This document shows positions 52,440-63,434 of a stretch of 64,000 nucleotides of DNA, in pieces (positions within the stretch are counted from its first letter, which is position 1; every line of letters begins with the position of its first letter). Source of the stretch: Thermomonas sp. XSG. Its GTDB lineage: Bacteria > Pseudomonadota > Gammaproteobacteria > Xanthomonadales > Xanthomonadaceae. The position numbers were made by a program, and so were the translations under genes. The DNA is taken from NCBI RefSeq assembly GCF_014678725.1, contig NZ_CP061497.1, positions 2,124,001 to 2,188,000 on the forward strand, in the 5' to 3' direction. The notes below the pieces were generated by a model, which was not told the DNA's origin, searched no databases, and worked only from the letters and a program-made list of their open reading frames with translations.

Positions 52440-55400
52440 TCAGCCCTGGTGCGGGGACTGGTCGGGGGCAGGAGGTGCAGGTCCGCCATCCGTCACGGTG
52501 GCGGAGGTTCCGCTGGTCGCACCGAACAGCTCCAGCAGGCCGCTGGCGAGCAGCTGGCGCGGATTGTCGCGGTAGGCCGAGGGGTCCTCGGGCAGCCGTG
52601 CCTGGGGCAACGGGCGATAGGCCATCCAGCCATTGCGGCCGGAATTCTTGACCGCGTACATGGCGCGGTCGGCCAGGGTGACCAGTTGTTCCCAGCCCAG
52701 CAGATCCGGATGGGTGGGGAACAATGGGCATTCGACCAGCCCGGCCGAGACCGTCAGCCGGTGCTCGGCGCCGTTGCCGAGGTCGAAGCGGTGTGTGGCG
52801 ATGCGCGAGCACAGGCGCTCGCCGATCTGGCCCAGGCTGCCGCGCGGCAGCGGCCGCAACACCAGCAGGAACTCCTCGCCGCCCCAGCGCGCCACGTAGT
52901 CGCCGCTGCGCTTGAGCTCCCCGAGCAACTGCCCGAGCTGCTCCAGCACCCGGTCGCCGGCGGCGTGGCCCCAGGTGTCGTTGATGACCTTGAAATGATC
53001 GACATCGAGCAGTGCGATCACCAGTGCGTCGCGGCCCTCGCGATAGGCGGCGTCGCGCTGGTAGAACGACAGGTCGATGGGGATCTGCTGGGTCAGGTAG
53101 CGGCGGTTGTGCAGGCCGGTCAGCGGGTCGGTGAAGCTGATTTCCTCGAGCCTGGCGTTGGCCGCCTGCAGGTCGCTGGTGCGCTCCTGCACCAGCTGCT
53201 CCAGCACCATCCGCTGGCGCGCATAGCGGCGGCGCAGGCCGAGGTAGCCCAGCCACAACAGTGCCACTGCCAGCACGCCCGCCAGCAGGCGGAAGGCGAG
53301 TGTTTCATGCAGGTGCGGCGGCAGCGCGATGTCCAGGTGCGCGCTACCGGCCAGCGGGTCTGCACGGCTGAAGTCGGCCACTTCGAAGCGGTAATCGCCT
53401 GGCGGCAGGTTGACGTAGCTGGCCGAGCGTAGCGACGGATTTTCCAGATCCCGCCAGCGCTGGTCCAAGCCGCTGAGCCGGTAGCGCAGTCGGGGCAACT
53501 GGGTCGGTTGGAATGCGGGCACGGTGAAGTCGAAGCGCAGGTCGCGCGCATCCATCGGCAGGCGCAGTGCGCCCTTGCCGGGGGCGTAGGCGCTGCCCTG
53601 CGCCGCCACGCTTTCGATCCTTACCGGCCTGGGCGTGCCGGTCTCCACGGCGGCCAGCCGCACCAGCAGCGCTCCGTTGCGGGTGGGAAGCCACAGTTGG
53701 CCTTCGCGCAGCAGACCACGGCCGTTGCCAGCGCCGTTGCAGCACTTGTCCTGCTGGCCACCGGGCCGGTCGAAGCCGGAATTGATCACCAGCTGTGGAT
53801 CCAGCTGCAGTACCGGGGACCGCAGCGCGCGCTCGAGCTGTTCCAGCGGCAGGCGATACACGCCCTGCATGCCGGCCACCCACAGGCTGCCGGCGTCCTC
53901 GGCGAGGTGGAAGGGGATGTTGATGGGCAGGCCCCGGCCACTGCCGAAGGCGTGCCAGCGCTTGCCGTCGAACACGTGCAGGCTGTCGCCGTTGCTGCTG
54001 CCCACCACCCAGTACCCGTTGGCGAGCTCGAGCAGGGCGGTGACGGCGATCTCGTCGTCGAGGCCAGTCTGCCGTCCCAACGGAAGGATGCGGCCATTGC
54101 GCCACTCGTACAGGCCGCGGGTGGAGCCGACCAGCAGGCGGCCGTCGCGGGTTTCGTGGACGATCCGGATGCGGGCGTCGGCAAGGCCTTCGGACGGGCC
54201 GTAGCGGACCAGACGTTGGCCGCGACCGAGCGCGAACAGCCCGCTGCTGCTGGCGAACCACACCCGCCCGCCGCGATCACGGACGATGCCGTTGATCTGC
54301 AGGTTGCGCAGTGGCTCCAGCGCGGCCGGGGTGTCCAGCCGGCCATTGCGCAACAATGCGACGCCCGCGCGGGTGCCGATCCAGACCTGGTCGGGTTCCA
54401 CCAGCAGGCTGTAGGCCTCCGGGTGCGGCAACCGCATGCCGGCCACGGCCTGCTGGACCCGGCCGCCCCGCCAGACCTCCACGCCATCGGCGGTGCCCAG
54501 CCAGACGCTGCCGTCGGGCGCGCCGGAGATCGCCCACAGCAGCGGGTTGGTGAGACCGTGGGACTGGTCGACGCGGCGGGTATAGCCGTTCCAGGCCCGC
54601 GCCACGCCTTCGGTCTGGCTGCCCAGCCACAGATTGCCGTCGTGGTCCTCGTAGATCGAACGGATGGCGACGGTCCCGGGCCTGTCCTGGATGCGCTCGA
54701 CCGGATGCCCGTCGCGCAGCCGCTCCAGGTATTGCGAGGTCGAAATCCACAGGTTGTCGTCACGGTCGCTGGCCATCGCTTCGATGGTGGGCGCGCTGCC
54801 GTTGCCCGCGCGCAGCCACGTGCCCCCCTGCTGGCGGTACAGGCCGCGGTTGGTGGCGGCCCACAGGCTGCCGTGGTGCCAGGCCAGCGCGGTGACCGGC
54901 TCCCCCTGCGCTGCGGTCAGCGGGAACGCTTCGGTTACGCCCGGACGGATCCGGTAAATCCGTCCGGCGCCGCCGGCCCACAGTCCATCGGGGCGGGGCA
55001 GCAGGCTCAGGGCCGGTTGGGGCAGGGCATGCAGGCGACGCAACCGACCACTTTCCGGGGTGTAGACGCCGTCGGCGCCGGCCACCAGCACGCGACCGCC
55101 GTCCATCGCCAAGGCTGGCACCGGGAAGGCCAGCGTCGGAGCGCCGCTGCGGTCAACCGGCAATACCCGCCGGAAACGGCCGTTCTCCAGTACCAGCAGG
55201 CCCAGCGCAGTGCCGATCCAGAGCCGGCGGCGGTCGTCGGCCAGCAGCGCCTGGATGTTGCTGTTCACGCCGAGGGTGTCGCGCGGGTTGTAGCGATGGA
55301 AGCGTACCCCGTCGAAGCGGGCCAGCCCGGCCTGGGTACCGAACCACAGGTAACCATCCGCGTCCTGGGTCATGGCCAGCACGCTGATCTGCGGCAACCC

Positions 55401-55493
55401 CTGCTTCACGTCCCAGCTGTCGACGACGTAGTCGGCGAACGGCTTGTCGGCTTCCAGGGCGACGGCGGCCATCGGCACGGCCAGCGCCAGCAA
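52440..55493 (-). CDS. Periplasmic two-component propeller sensor with GGDEF output
   Basis: A 1017-residue sensor. Repeated Reg_prop blades (GYLWFGTQAGLARFDGV, RRLWIGTALGLLVLENG, NLWLGSQTEGVARAWNG, GRVWFASSSGLFALG) fill residues 25-600, followed by a Y_Y_Y domain (RYRLSGLDQRWRDLENP), one membrane helix (about 745-770), a coiled coil and a GGDEF domain. The latter has SFTDPLTGLHNRRYL, active loop GGEEF and a full RSGD inhibitory site. The only standard start is TTG at 55493, giving a signal peptide with no basic n-region. The open frame continues about 120 nt upstream with LLRRWLLLLALAVP, a better signal peptide, but without ATG, GTG or TTG. The true start is uncertain. Confidence 0.88.
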   Translation of the reverse strand: MLALAVPMAAVALEADKPFADYVVDSWDVKQGLPQISVLAMTQDADGYLWFGTQAGLARFDGVRFHRYNPRDTLGVNSNIQALLADDRRRLWIGTALGLLVLENGRFRRVLPVDRSGAPTLAFPVPALAMDGGRVLVAGADGVYTPESGRLRRLHALPQPALSLLPRPDGLWAGGAGRIYRIRPGVTEAFPLTAAQGEPVTALAWHHGSLWAATNRGLYRQQGGTWLRAGNGSAPTIEAMASDRDDNLWISTSQYLERLRDGHPVERIQDRPGTVAIRSIYEDHDGNLWLGSQTEGVARAWNGYTRRVDQSHGLTNPLLWAISGAPDGSVWLGTADGVEVWRGGRVQQAVAGMRLPHPEAYSLLVEPDQVWIGTRAGVALLRNGRLDTPAALEPLRNLQINGIVRDRGGRVWFASSSGLFALGRGQRLVRYGPSEGLADARIRIVHETRDGRLLVGSTRGLYEWRNGRILPLGRQTGLDDEIAVTALLELANGYWVVGSSNGDSLHVFDGKRWHAFGSGRGLPINIPFHLAEDAGSLWVAGMQGVYRLPLEQLERALRSPVLQLDPQLVINSGFDRPGGQQDKCCNGAGNGRGLLREGQLWLPTRNGALLVRLAAVETGTPRPVRIESVAAQGSAYAPGKGALRLPMDARDLRFDFTVPAFQPTQLPRLRYRLSGLDQRWRDLENPSLRSASYVNLPPGDYRFEVADFSRADPLAGSAHLDIALPPHLHETLAFRLLAGVLAVALLWLGYLGLRRRYARQRMVLEQLVQERTSDLQAANARLEEISFTDPLTGLHNRRYLTQQIPIDLSFYQRDAAYREGRDALVIALLDVDHFKVINDTWGHAAGDRVLEQLGQLLGELKRSGDYVARWGGEEFLLVLRPLPRGSLGQIGERLCSRIATHRFDLGNGAEHRLTVSAGLVECPLFPTHPDLLGWEQLVTLADRAMYAVKNSGRNGWMAYRPLPQARLPEDPSAYRDNPRQLLASGLLELFGATSGTSATVTDGGPAPPAPDQSPHQG

Positions 55494-55660
55494 CAGCAGC
55501 CACCGCCGCAGCAGGCCCTCGCAGGCCCGGCGGAGCGCCGAGACATGACCATTGGCGGATGGACAGGCGATCGAGATTTCCCCCTGGAACCCGTGCGGCC
55601 GAGATTACCTCTAAACCGATAGCGGCTCGCAGGGGGAAGACTTGACCGCGGTCTCCGCGG

Positions 55661-57058
<1,398 letters not shown>

Positions 57059-57131
57059 GTGCGTGGGGATTGCCGGGCGGGGGGAGGTCGCTATTCTAGG
57101 CCGGCAATCCCCGCCATAAGGACGCGAGCGT

Positions 57132-57362
57132 ATGGCCCTGATCCTCTACCAGCGCGACCGCTGCCACCTGTGCGACCTGGCACTGGACGTGCTGGCGGTG
57201 GCGCGCACGCCGGAGTTCGACACCGTGTTCGTTGACGACGATGAGGCACTGGAGGCGCGCTATGGGTTGCGCGTGCCGGTGCTGTGCGACGACGACAGCG
57301 GCGCCGAGCTGGACTGGCCGTTCGACGCCGAGCGCGTGCGCGCGTTCTGCAGCGGCGCGTAG
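57132..57362 (+). CDS. Glutaredoxin-like (DUF836) small protein
   Basis: A 76-residue thioredoxin-fold protein with the redox motif CHLC (residues 11-14, context [16 protein letters not shown]) and the cis-Pro region LRVPVLC. This is the glutaredoxin-family DUF836 type. An AAGGA site precedes the ATG. Partner proteins are unknown. Confidence 0.88.
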   Translation: MALILYQRDRCHLCDLALDVLAVARTPEFDTVFVDDDEALEARYGLRVPVLCDDDSGAELDWPFDAERVRAFCSGA

Positions 57363-57379
57363 CCGGGCAAGGGGCGCGT

Positions 57380-57925
57380 TTACGGCGCCGGCTTCAGCAA
57401 CACCCGCGTGCTCACCGCGATGGCATTGGGGATCAGCCCGGTGTCCGCCCATTGCCCGCCGCCCACCCCGAAATCCAGCCGCTGCACCGCGGCGCGGCCG
57501 AACAGCACCGGGTTCGCGCCCTGCGTCCACTCGAAGGTCAGCGTCACCGGCTTGCTGGCGCCGCGCAGGGTCAGGGTGCCGTCGGCGGCGTATCGGTTGC
57601 CGCCGAGTGCGCGGAACTTCGTGGCCACGTAGGTGGCCTGGGGAAACTTCGTCGCGTCGAAGAACGCGGTGCCGCGCATCTCGCCGTCGTAGTCGGCGTT
57701 GCGGGTGGTGGCGGTGGCCATCGGGATGGTCACCTCCAGCCGCGAAGCGTCCAGCTTGCGCGGGTCGAACGACAGCCTGGTGGAAAAGCCGGGGAAGCGG
57801 CCGACGAAGACTTCGCCCTGGTACTTGCCGGCGAACGCCAGCGTCGAGCCGGGCGCCTGCACGTAATCGGCGGCGACGGCAGGGATGGACAAGGCCAGCA
57901 GCGCCGGCAGCAGCAACTTACGCAT
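57380..57925 (-). CDS. YceI family periplasmic lipid-binding protein
   Basis: A 181-residue exported lipocalin-like protein. A signal peptide (LLLPALLALSIPAVAADY) precedes the YceI domain (GSTLAFAGKYQGEVFVGRFPGF, MRGTAFFDATKFPQATYVATKF, ADGTLTLRGASKPVTLTFEW). Such proteins bind polyisoprenoids or amphiphilic molecules. Its start overlaps the end of the upstream cytochrome b561 gene by 8 nt, a pairing seen in many Proteobacteria. Confidence 0.92.
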   Translation of the reverse strand: MRKLLLPALLALSIPAVAADYVQAPGSTLAFAGKYQGEVFVGRFPGFSTRLSFDPRKLDASRLEVTIPMATATTRNADYDGEMRGTAFFDATKFPQATYVATKFRALGGNRYAADGTLTLRGASKPVTLTFEWTQGANPVLFGRAAVQRLDFGVGGGQWADTGLIPNAIAVSTRVLLKPAP

Positions 57926-58508
57926 CGCGGTTCTCCGTTTCGGGGGCGGCGCCGGCGCGCAGCCAGCCGCGCGGCAGCATGCGGGCGAGGGTGGCATCGC
58001 CCAGGAACAGGTGATGGTGGAGCGCGGCCGCGGCATGCAGCACCACCAGCCCGGCCAGCGCCCAGAACAGCAGTTCGTGCATTTGCACGGCCAGCGCGTG
58101 CATGGCGTCGTCGCGGCCGGCCAGCGCCGGCAGGTTGAACAGGCCGAACCATTGCAGCGGGAAGCCGGCCGCGGAGTTCAGCAGCCAGCCGCTCAGCGGC
58201 AGCGCCAGCAGCAGCACGTACAGCGCCACGTGCGTCACGCCGGCGATGCGTGCCTGCCAGCGCGGCGTGCCCGCCAACGGCGCCGGTGCGCCGGCGTACA
58301 GGCGCCACAGCAGCCGCAGTGCAACCAGCGCGAGGATGCTCAGGCCGATCGACTTGTGCAGCGCATAGGTGGCGATCTTGTCCGGGCCGTTGGGCAGGTC
58401 GCCCATGGTCAGGCCCAGCCAGGCCATCACCAGGATCAGCGCGGCGATCAGCCAGTGCAGCGCCTTGCTCAGGGCGGGCCAATCGCTGCGCGCGGTGGTC
58501 TTGGGCAT
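57918..58508 (-). CDS. Cytochrome b561 family membrane protein
   Basis: A 196-residue four-helix haem-b protein that moves electrons between the quinone pool and periplasmic acceptors. Helices and haem His are visible in ALHWLIAALILVMAWLGLT (residues 16-34), YALHKSIGLSILALVALRLLWRL, THVALYVLLLALPLSGWLL and HELLFWALAGLVVLHAAAALHHH. First gene of the operon with yceI. Confidence 0.92.
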   Translation of the reverse strand: MPKTTARSDWPALSKALHWLIAALILVMAWLGLTMGDLPNGPDKIATYALHKSIGLSILALVALRLLWRLYAGAPAPLAGTPRWQARIAGVTHVALYVLLLALPLSGWLLNSAAGFPLQWFGLFNLPALAGRDDAMHALAVQMHELLFWALAGLVVLHAAAALHHHLFLGDATLARMLPRGWLRAGAAPETENRDA

Positions 58509-58620
58509 CGGGTTCTCGCCACGGTGTCGGATGGTGCGGGGATTCTAGGCGGCGGCCGGTCGTGCCGGCGTGCTTGCAAGTGCAACGTAGCGTTGCCAGC
58601 ATCAGTGCCGGGGAGGGGAC

Positions 58621-61600
58621 ATGACGCATCGATTCCGGTTCGTGCTGCTACTGCTGTGGCTGGCCTGCGCCTGCGCGCTGGCGGGGGTGCCCGAGCGCCC
58701 GCGTTTCCGCGTGGCGGGCCCGGCGCAAGGCCTGCCATCCTCGGAAATCAAGGCGCTGGCGCGCGATGCCGACGGCTATCTTTGGATCGGCACGGTGGAT
58801 GGACTGGCCCGCTTCGACGGCGTGGACATGCGGGTCTGGCGCTATGCGCCTGGAGTCGATGGCGGCTTGCCGGGCAATCACGTGCAGGCGCTGCTGGTGG
58901 ACGCGGCGGACCGCGTCTGGGTGGCGGTGGAAGGCGAGGGCGTCAGCGTGCTCGACGCCAGCCGACAGCGGTTCACCCACTATCGCAAGGTCACCCATCC
59001 GTCGCTGGCCAGCGATGACGTGTGGGCGCTGGCGCGGCAGGGCGAGGCGGTCTGGCTGGGTACTTACGACGGCGGCCTGACCCGGATCGACGCCAACGGC
59101 GCGATGCGGCATTTCTCCGCGGATCGCGATGGCCTGCCCTCGGACACCATCCTGGCGCTGGCCACCGATGCCGACGGCGTGCTGTGGGTGGGCACGACCG
59201 CCGGTCTCGCCCGTCGTGGCGGTGACGGTGTGTTCGAGCGGGTGGGGTTGCCTGGTGCCGAAGGCGAGCCGATGGTGTACGCGCTGGCCATTCAGCCCGA
59301 CGGGCTGTGGGTGGGCACTTCGGCCGGCATCTGGCGGCATGTGCGCGGTGGCTGGGTGCAACCGCCGTGGTCGCCGATGTTCCATCGTCCCAATGCGATG
59401 ATGGCGCTGGCCACCGATCCGCGCGGCGACCGCTGGATAGGCAGCCAGCGCGGCCTGTGGCACCAGCGCGGCGATGCGCCACCAGTGCCGGTGCCGCTGG
59501 GCGGCCCGGACATCCCGCGCGCGGTCAGCGCACTGTCGACCGAGCGCGACGGTGCCCTGTGGGTGCCGCTGATGGGTCTGGGCCTGGGCTACCTGCGCTC
59601 GGACTGGCGCCAATTGGCGGAATTCCGGGGCGCCGTGGACGGCTTGCAGGGTGGGATCTACCGCGCGCTGGGCAAGGCTGGCGACGGCGGCGCCTGGCTG
59701 GGCGGGCTGGGCGGGATGGTCGAACACATGGACGCGGACGGCGTGGTCACCGCGCTGGATGAGGACGCGCTGACCCGCCTGCGCAACATCAAACTGGCGG
59801 CGATCGCCGAGGATGCGGCGCGGCGGCTGTGGGTATCGCATCGTGGTGGCCTGATCCGGATCGGCGCGGACGGTGCCATCGACGAATGGACGGCGGGCGA
59901 CGCGGAGGCGCCCGCCCCATCCAGCCTGATCACCCGCCTCCTGCCCGGCGCCGACGGCAGCCTGTGGCTGGCGGCGCCCGGTGCCGGGGTGCAGCAGCGC
60001 GATACGGCTACCGGGGCGATCCTGCGGGACATACCTGCCGGCGCTGCCAGTGGGCTGGGTGATGCCGACATCGAAGACATGGCGCTGGCCCCCGGCGGCG
60101 AGCCTTGGCTCGCCACCAGCGCCGGCCTGCTGCGTTTCGATGCCGCCGGCAGGCGGTTCCAGCCGCAGCCGGGGTTGGGCAGTGAACGCGCGTTCGCGCT
60201 CGCCTTCGACGGGGCCGACACCCTGTGGGTGCAGCGCCTCGCCGGCCTGGAACGCTACCGGCGCGGCGCCGCCGGCTGGACGCAGGTGGAGCGCATCGGC
60301 GCGCGCTCCGGCATGCCGGCGGTGGCGGCGGCGGCGCTGCTGGTGGATGCCCGCGCGCGGGTCTGGGTCACCACCTCACGTGGCCTGTACCGCTGGGAAC
60401 CCGCGCGCCGCAACCTGCGGCGCATCGGCACGCACGATGCCGGTGGCAGCGAGGAATACCTGGACCGCGCGGCGCTGCTGCGCGACGACGGCGTGCTGGT
60501 CGCGGCCACCGCGGATGGCGGGTTGCGGCTGGTCGACACCGGGGCCGCGGACCCCCTCCCGATGCGTCCGGTTCTGCGCATCGACGGATTCGCGGTACGC
60601 CGCGAGGGCGAATGGCAGGCCCTGCCGCCCGGCCCGGGCCTAGCGCTGCGCAGCGATGATCGCGAGTTCCGCATCCGGACGCGCCTGCTGGCCTATGACG
60701 ACCCGGCCGCGAACCGCTACTGGTCGCGACTGGATGGTTTCGACCACGGGTGGGTGGCGCTGGACGGTAGCGGCGAGCGCGTCCTGACGGGGCTGGCACC
60801 CGGTCGCTACGTGCTGCGCATCCGCGGCCAGGACGCCACCGGCAACGCCGCCGCGGAGCAGCAGCTGGCCTTCACCGTGCCGCCGCCGTGGTGGCGCAGC
60901 GGCTGGGCGCTGGCGGCGTGGACGCTGCTGGCGCTGTCGCTGCTGGCCGGGGTGGCGCTGGCGTATCGCGAGCGCCTGAAGCGTCGCCATGCCTGGCAGC
61001 TGGCCGAGCACAAGCGCACGCTGGCCGAACAGGCGTCGCAGGCCAAGTCGCGCTTCCTTGCCACCCTTGGCCACGAAGTGCGCACGCCGATGACCGGCGT
61101 GCTGGGCATGGCCGAGCTGTTGCGGGGCACGCCGCTGGACACGCAGCAACGTGGCCACGTCGATGCCATTCGCCGCGCCGGCGAGCACCTGCTGCGGCTG
61201 GTCAACGACGCGCTGGACATGGCGCGCATCGAGGCCGGCAGGTTGGAGCTGGTGGACGCGGCGTTCGCGCTGAAGCCGCTGCTTGGCGAGGTGGCGGAGC
61301 TGATGGCGCCGCTGGCCGAGCGCAAGGGGCTGGTGTTCGCCGAGCACGTCGATGCCGACGCGCCGCGCGCGCTGCAGGGCGACCGTACCCGCGTGCAGCA
61401 GATCCTGCTCAACCTGATCGGCAATGCGGTCAAATTCACCGAGGCTGGGCACGTATCGCTGGAGGTGGCTGCGCTGCAGCCGCAGGGCGTGCGCTTCGTG
61501 GTCGCCGACAGCGGCCCGGGGCTCAATCCGGGGCAGCGCGAGCGGCTGTTCCGCCGCTTCGAGCAGGCCGACGGCGCGCGCACTGCGGCACGCTACGGCG

Positions 61601-62139
61601 GCAGCGGCCTAGGGCTGGCGATCTCGCAGGAACTGGCGGCAGCGATGGGTGGCCGCATCACGGTGGAAAGCGCGCCGGGGCAGGGCGCCCGCTTCATCGT
61701 GGAGCTGCCGTTGCCGGTGGTGGAGCCTCCGGCCGCACGCGCAGCATCGGCCCCGTCGGCATCGACCTCCGCAGGCCGCGCGCTGTTGCTGGTCGAGGAC
61801 GACGCCATCGTGGCGCAAGCCATCGCCGGCCTGCTGCGGGCGCAGGGCCACGCGGTGACGCACGTCGGTCATGGCCTCGGCGCGCTGACCGAAGCGGCCA
61901 CCGGTCGCTTCGATGTCGCGCTGCTGGACCTGGACCTGCCGGGGATGGATGGCCTGGCGCTGGCGCGCGCACTTCGCGCTAGCGGATTCTTGGCGCCGCT
62001 TCTGGCGGTCACCGCACGCTCCGATGCCGACGCGGAGGCGCAGGCGCGCCTGGCCGGGTTCGATGGCTTCCTGCGCAAGCCGGTGACCGGGGAGATGCTG
62101 GGGCAGGCGTTGGAGTCGCTGCTGGCGGCAGCGGTTTAG
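58621..62139 (+). CDS. Hybrid histidine kinase with Reg_prop sensor
   Basis: A 1172-residue sensor of the hybrid two-component type. A signal peptide (VLLLLWLACACALA) leads into periplasmic Reg_prop blades (GYLWIGTVDGLARFDGVD, GVLWVGTTAGLARRG, DRWIGSQRGLWHQRG) to about residue 660. Then come a Y_Y_Y domain, a membrane helix (ALAAWTLLALSLLAGVALAY), HisKA with LATLGHEVRTPMTGVLGMAE (His about residue 817), HATPase (NLIGNAVKFTEAGHV, GGSGLGLAISQELAAAMGG) and a C-terminal receiver (LLVEDDAIVAQAIA, ALLDLDLPGMDG with phospho-Asp about 1101, LRKPV). No DNA-binding domain is attached. Same sensor architecture as the GGDEF protein at 52440-55493. Confidence 0.93.
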   Translation: MTHRFRFVLLLLWLACACALAGVPERPRFRVAGPAQGLPSSEIKALARDADGYLWIGTVDGLARFDGVDMRVWRYAPGVDGGLPGNHVQALLVDAADRVWVAVEGEGVSVLDASRQRFTHYRKVTHPSLASDDVWALARQGEAVWLGTYDGGLTRIDANGAMRHFSADRDGLPSDTILALATDADGVLWVGTTAGLARRGGDGVFERVGLPGAEGEPMVYALAIQPDGLWVGTSAGIWRHVRGGWVQPPWSPMFHRPNAMMALATDPRGDRWIGSQRGLWHQRGDAPPVPVPLGGPDIPRAVSALSTERDGALWVPLMGLGLGYLRSDWRQLAEFRGAVDGLQGGIYRALGKAGDGGAWLGGLGGMVEHMDADGVVTALDEDALTRLRNIKLAAIAEDAARRLWVSHRGGLIRIGADGAIDEWTAGDAEAPAPSSLITRLLPGADGSLWLAAPGAGVQQRDTATGAILRDIPAGAASGLGDADIEDMALAPGGEPWLATSAGLLRFDAAGRRFQPQPGLGSERAFALAFDGADTLWVQRLAGLERYRRGAAGWTQVERIGARSGMPAVAAAALLVDARARVWVTTSRGLYRWEPARRNLRRIGTHDAGGSEEYLDRAALLRDDGVLVAATADGGLRLVDTGAADPLPMRPVLRIDGFAVRREGEWQALPPGPGLALRSDDREFRIRTRLLAYDDPAANRYWSRLDGFDHGWVALDGSGERVLTGLAPGRYVLRIRGQDATGNAAAEQQLAFTVPPPWWRSGWALAAWTLLALSLLAGVALAYRERLKRRHAWQLAEHKRTLAEQASQAKSRFLATLGHEVRTPMTGVLGMAELLRGTPLDTQQRGHVDAIRRAGEHLLRLVNDALDMARIEAGRLELVDAAFALKPLLGEVAELMAPLAERKGLVFAEHVDADAPRALQGDRTRVQQILLNLIGNAVKFTEAGHVSLEVAALQPQGVRFVVADSGPGLNPGQRERLFRRFEQADGARTAARYGGSGLGLAISQELAAAMGGRITVESAPGQGARFIVELPLPVVEPPAARAASAPSASTSAGRALLLVEDDAIVAQAIAGLLRAQGHAVTHVGHGLGALTEAATGRFDVALLDLDLPGMDGLALARALRASGFLAPLLAVTARSDADAEAQARLAGFDGFLRKPVTGEMLGQALESLLAAAV

Positions 62140-62170
62140 CGCGTTCGAGGTTCGCTTCGTTGTGACAGCG

Positions 62171-62245
62171 CACCCGGCGCGGCCGGGACAGCGCAAGTCG
62201 CTCCCCGGTACTCGCTTGGTTGCGCTGTCCCGGCCGCGCCGGGTG
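62171..62245. repeat. 26-bp perfect inverted repeat between convergent genes
   Basis: The arm 62171-62196 (begins CACCCGGCGCGG, ends CAGCGCAA) is the exact reverse complement of 62220-62245, with a 23-nt loop. Flanking GACA...TGTC-like bases extend it imperfectly. There is no T-run. It lies between the ends of the hybrid kinase and hemE. It may be a REP/BIME-like palindromic unit or a non-canonical bidirectional terminator. Confidence 0.85.
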
Positions 62246-62282
62246 CTTGTCGCTACTTGCGGCTGCCTTTGTTCCGGAGGCG

Positions 62283-63344
62283 TCAGCGCGCGCTGTAGGC
62301 GTGCACTTCGTCCACCAGCGCGGCGACGTGGTCGGGATTCATGTCCGGCGACATGCCGTGACCGAGGTTGAAGACGTGGCCTTCCCGGCTGCCGCCGTTG
62401 CCGTCGCGGTAGCTGTCCAGCACCGCGCGTGCCTGCGCGCGCACCGCGTCGGGGCTGCCGTACAGCATCGCCGGGTCCATGTTGCCCTGCAGCGCCACCC
62501 GGCCGCCGTTGCGGCGCGCGGCGTCCTCCAGCGTCACTGTCCAGTCCACGCCGATGGCGTCCGCGCCACTGGTGAATAGCGCATCGAGGTGCGGGGCGTT
62601 GCCCTTGCCGAACAGGATCACCGGCACCCCGAGCGGCTTCAGTGCAGCGGCGATACGGGTGAGGTAGGGCAGCGAGAACTCGCGGTACATCGCCGGGCCC
62701 AGCGTGCCGCCCCAGGTGTCGAACACCTGCAGCGCCTGCGCGCCCGCCGCGTGCTGCGCGGTGAGATAGGCGATCACCGCGTCGGTGATGGTGCCCAGCA
62801 GCTTGTGCATGGCGGACGGCTCGTTCAGCGCCAGCGCCTTGACCTTGCCCCAGTCCTTGCTGCCGCCGCCTTCCACCATGTAGCAGGCCAGCGTCCACGG
62901 GCTGCCGGAGAAGCCGATCAGCGGCACGCTGCCGTCCAGCTCGTGGCGGATCAGGCTGACCGCGTCCATCACGTAGCGCAGGCTGCTGCCCATGTCAGGC
63001 ACGACCAGCGCGTCGATATCGGCCACCCTGCGCAGCGGACGCTCGAACTTCGGGCCTTCGCCTTCGACGAAATACAGGCCCAGGCCCATCGCGTCGGGCA
63101 CGGTGAGGATGTCGGAAAACAGGATCGCCGCGTCCAGCGGAAACCGGCGCAGCGGCTGCAGGGTGACTTCGCAGGCGATCTCGGGATTCTTGGCCATGCC
63201 CAGGAAGCTGCCGGCGGCCTTGCGGGTGGCGCGGTACTCCGGCAGGTAGCGGCCGGCCTGGCGCATCAGCCAGACGGGGGTGCAGTCCACCGGTTCGCGG
63301 CGCAGCGCGCGCAGGAAGCGATCGTTCTTCAGGGTCGTGGACAA
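62283..63344 (-). CDS. hemE: HemE, uroporphyrinogen decarboxylase
   Basis: Cytoplasmic enzyme of haem synthesis that removes four carboxyls from uroporphyrinogen III. The 353-residue product has the N-terminal signature [19 protein letters not shown] (residues 24-42), [17 protein letters not shown] and the C-terminal [19 protein letters not shown]. The start is a TTG with GGAG about 9 nt upstream; the nearby ATG is in another frame. The WGR-domain gene lies 90 bp upstream on the same strand. Confidence 0.95.
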   Translation of the reverse strand: MSTTLKNDRFLRALRREPVDCTPVWLMRQAGRYLPEYRATRKAAGSFLGMAKNPEIACEVTLQPLRRFPLDAAILFSDILTVPDAMGLGLYFVEGEGPKFERPLRRVADIDALVVPDMGSSLRYVMDAVSLIRHELDGSVPLIGFSGSPWTLACYMVEGGGSKDWGKVKALALNEPSAMHKLLGTITDAVIAYLTAQHAAGAQALQVFDTWGGTLGPAMYREFSLPYLTRIAAALKPLGVPVILFGKGNAPHLDALFTSGADAIGVDWTVTLEDAARRNGGRVALQGNMDPAMLYGSPDAVRAQARAVLDSYRDGNGGSREGHVFNLGHGMSPDMNPDHVAALVDEVHAYSAR

Positions 63345-63434
63345 GGGCGTTGCTCCATGGGGGTGTGCTTGCCGGTGCGCGATGCGGCGGCGGAAACGGT
63401 CATGCAGGCCGGCGCTGGCTGGCCACGGCGGCGG

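Noticed and set aside
50400-53432. 1010-codon plus-strand frame
   Set aside because: Antisense to two well-supported c-di-GMP genes; repetitive Gln/Arg/His composition typical of shadow frames.
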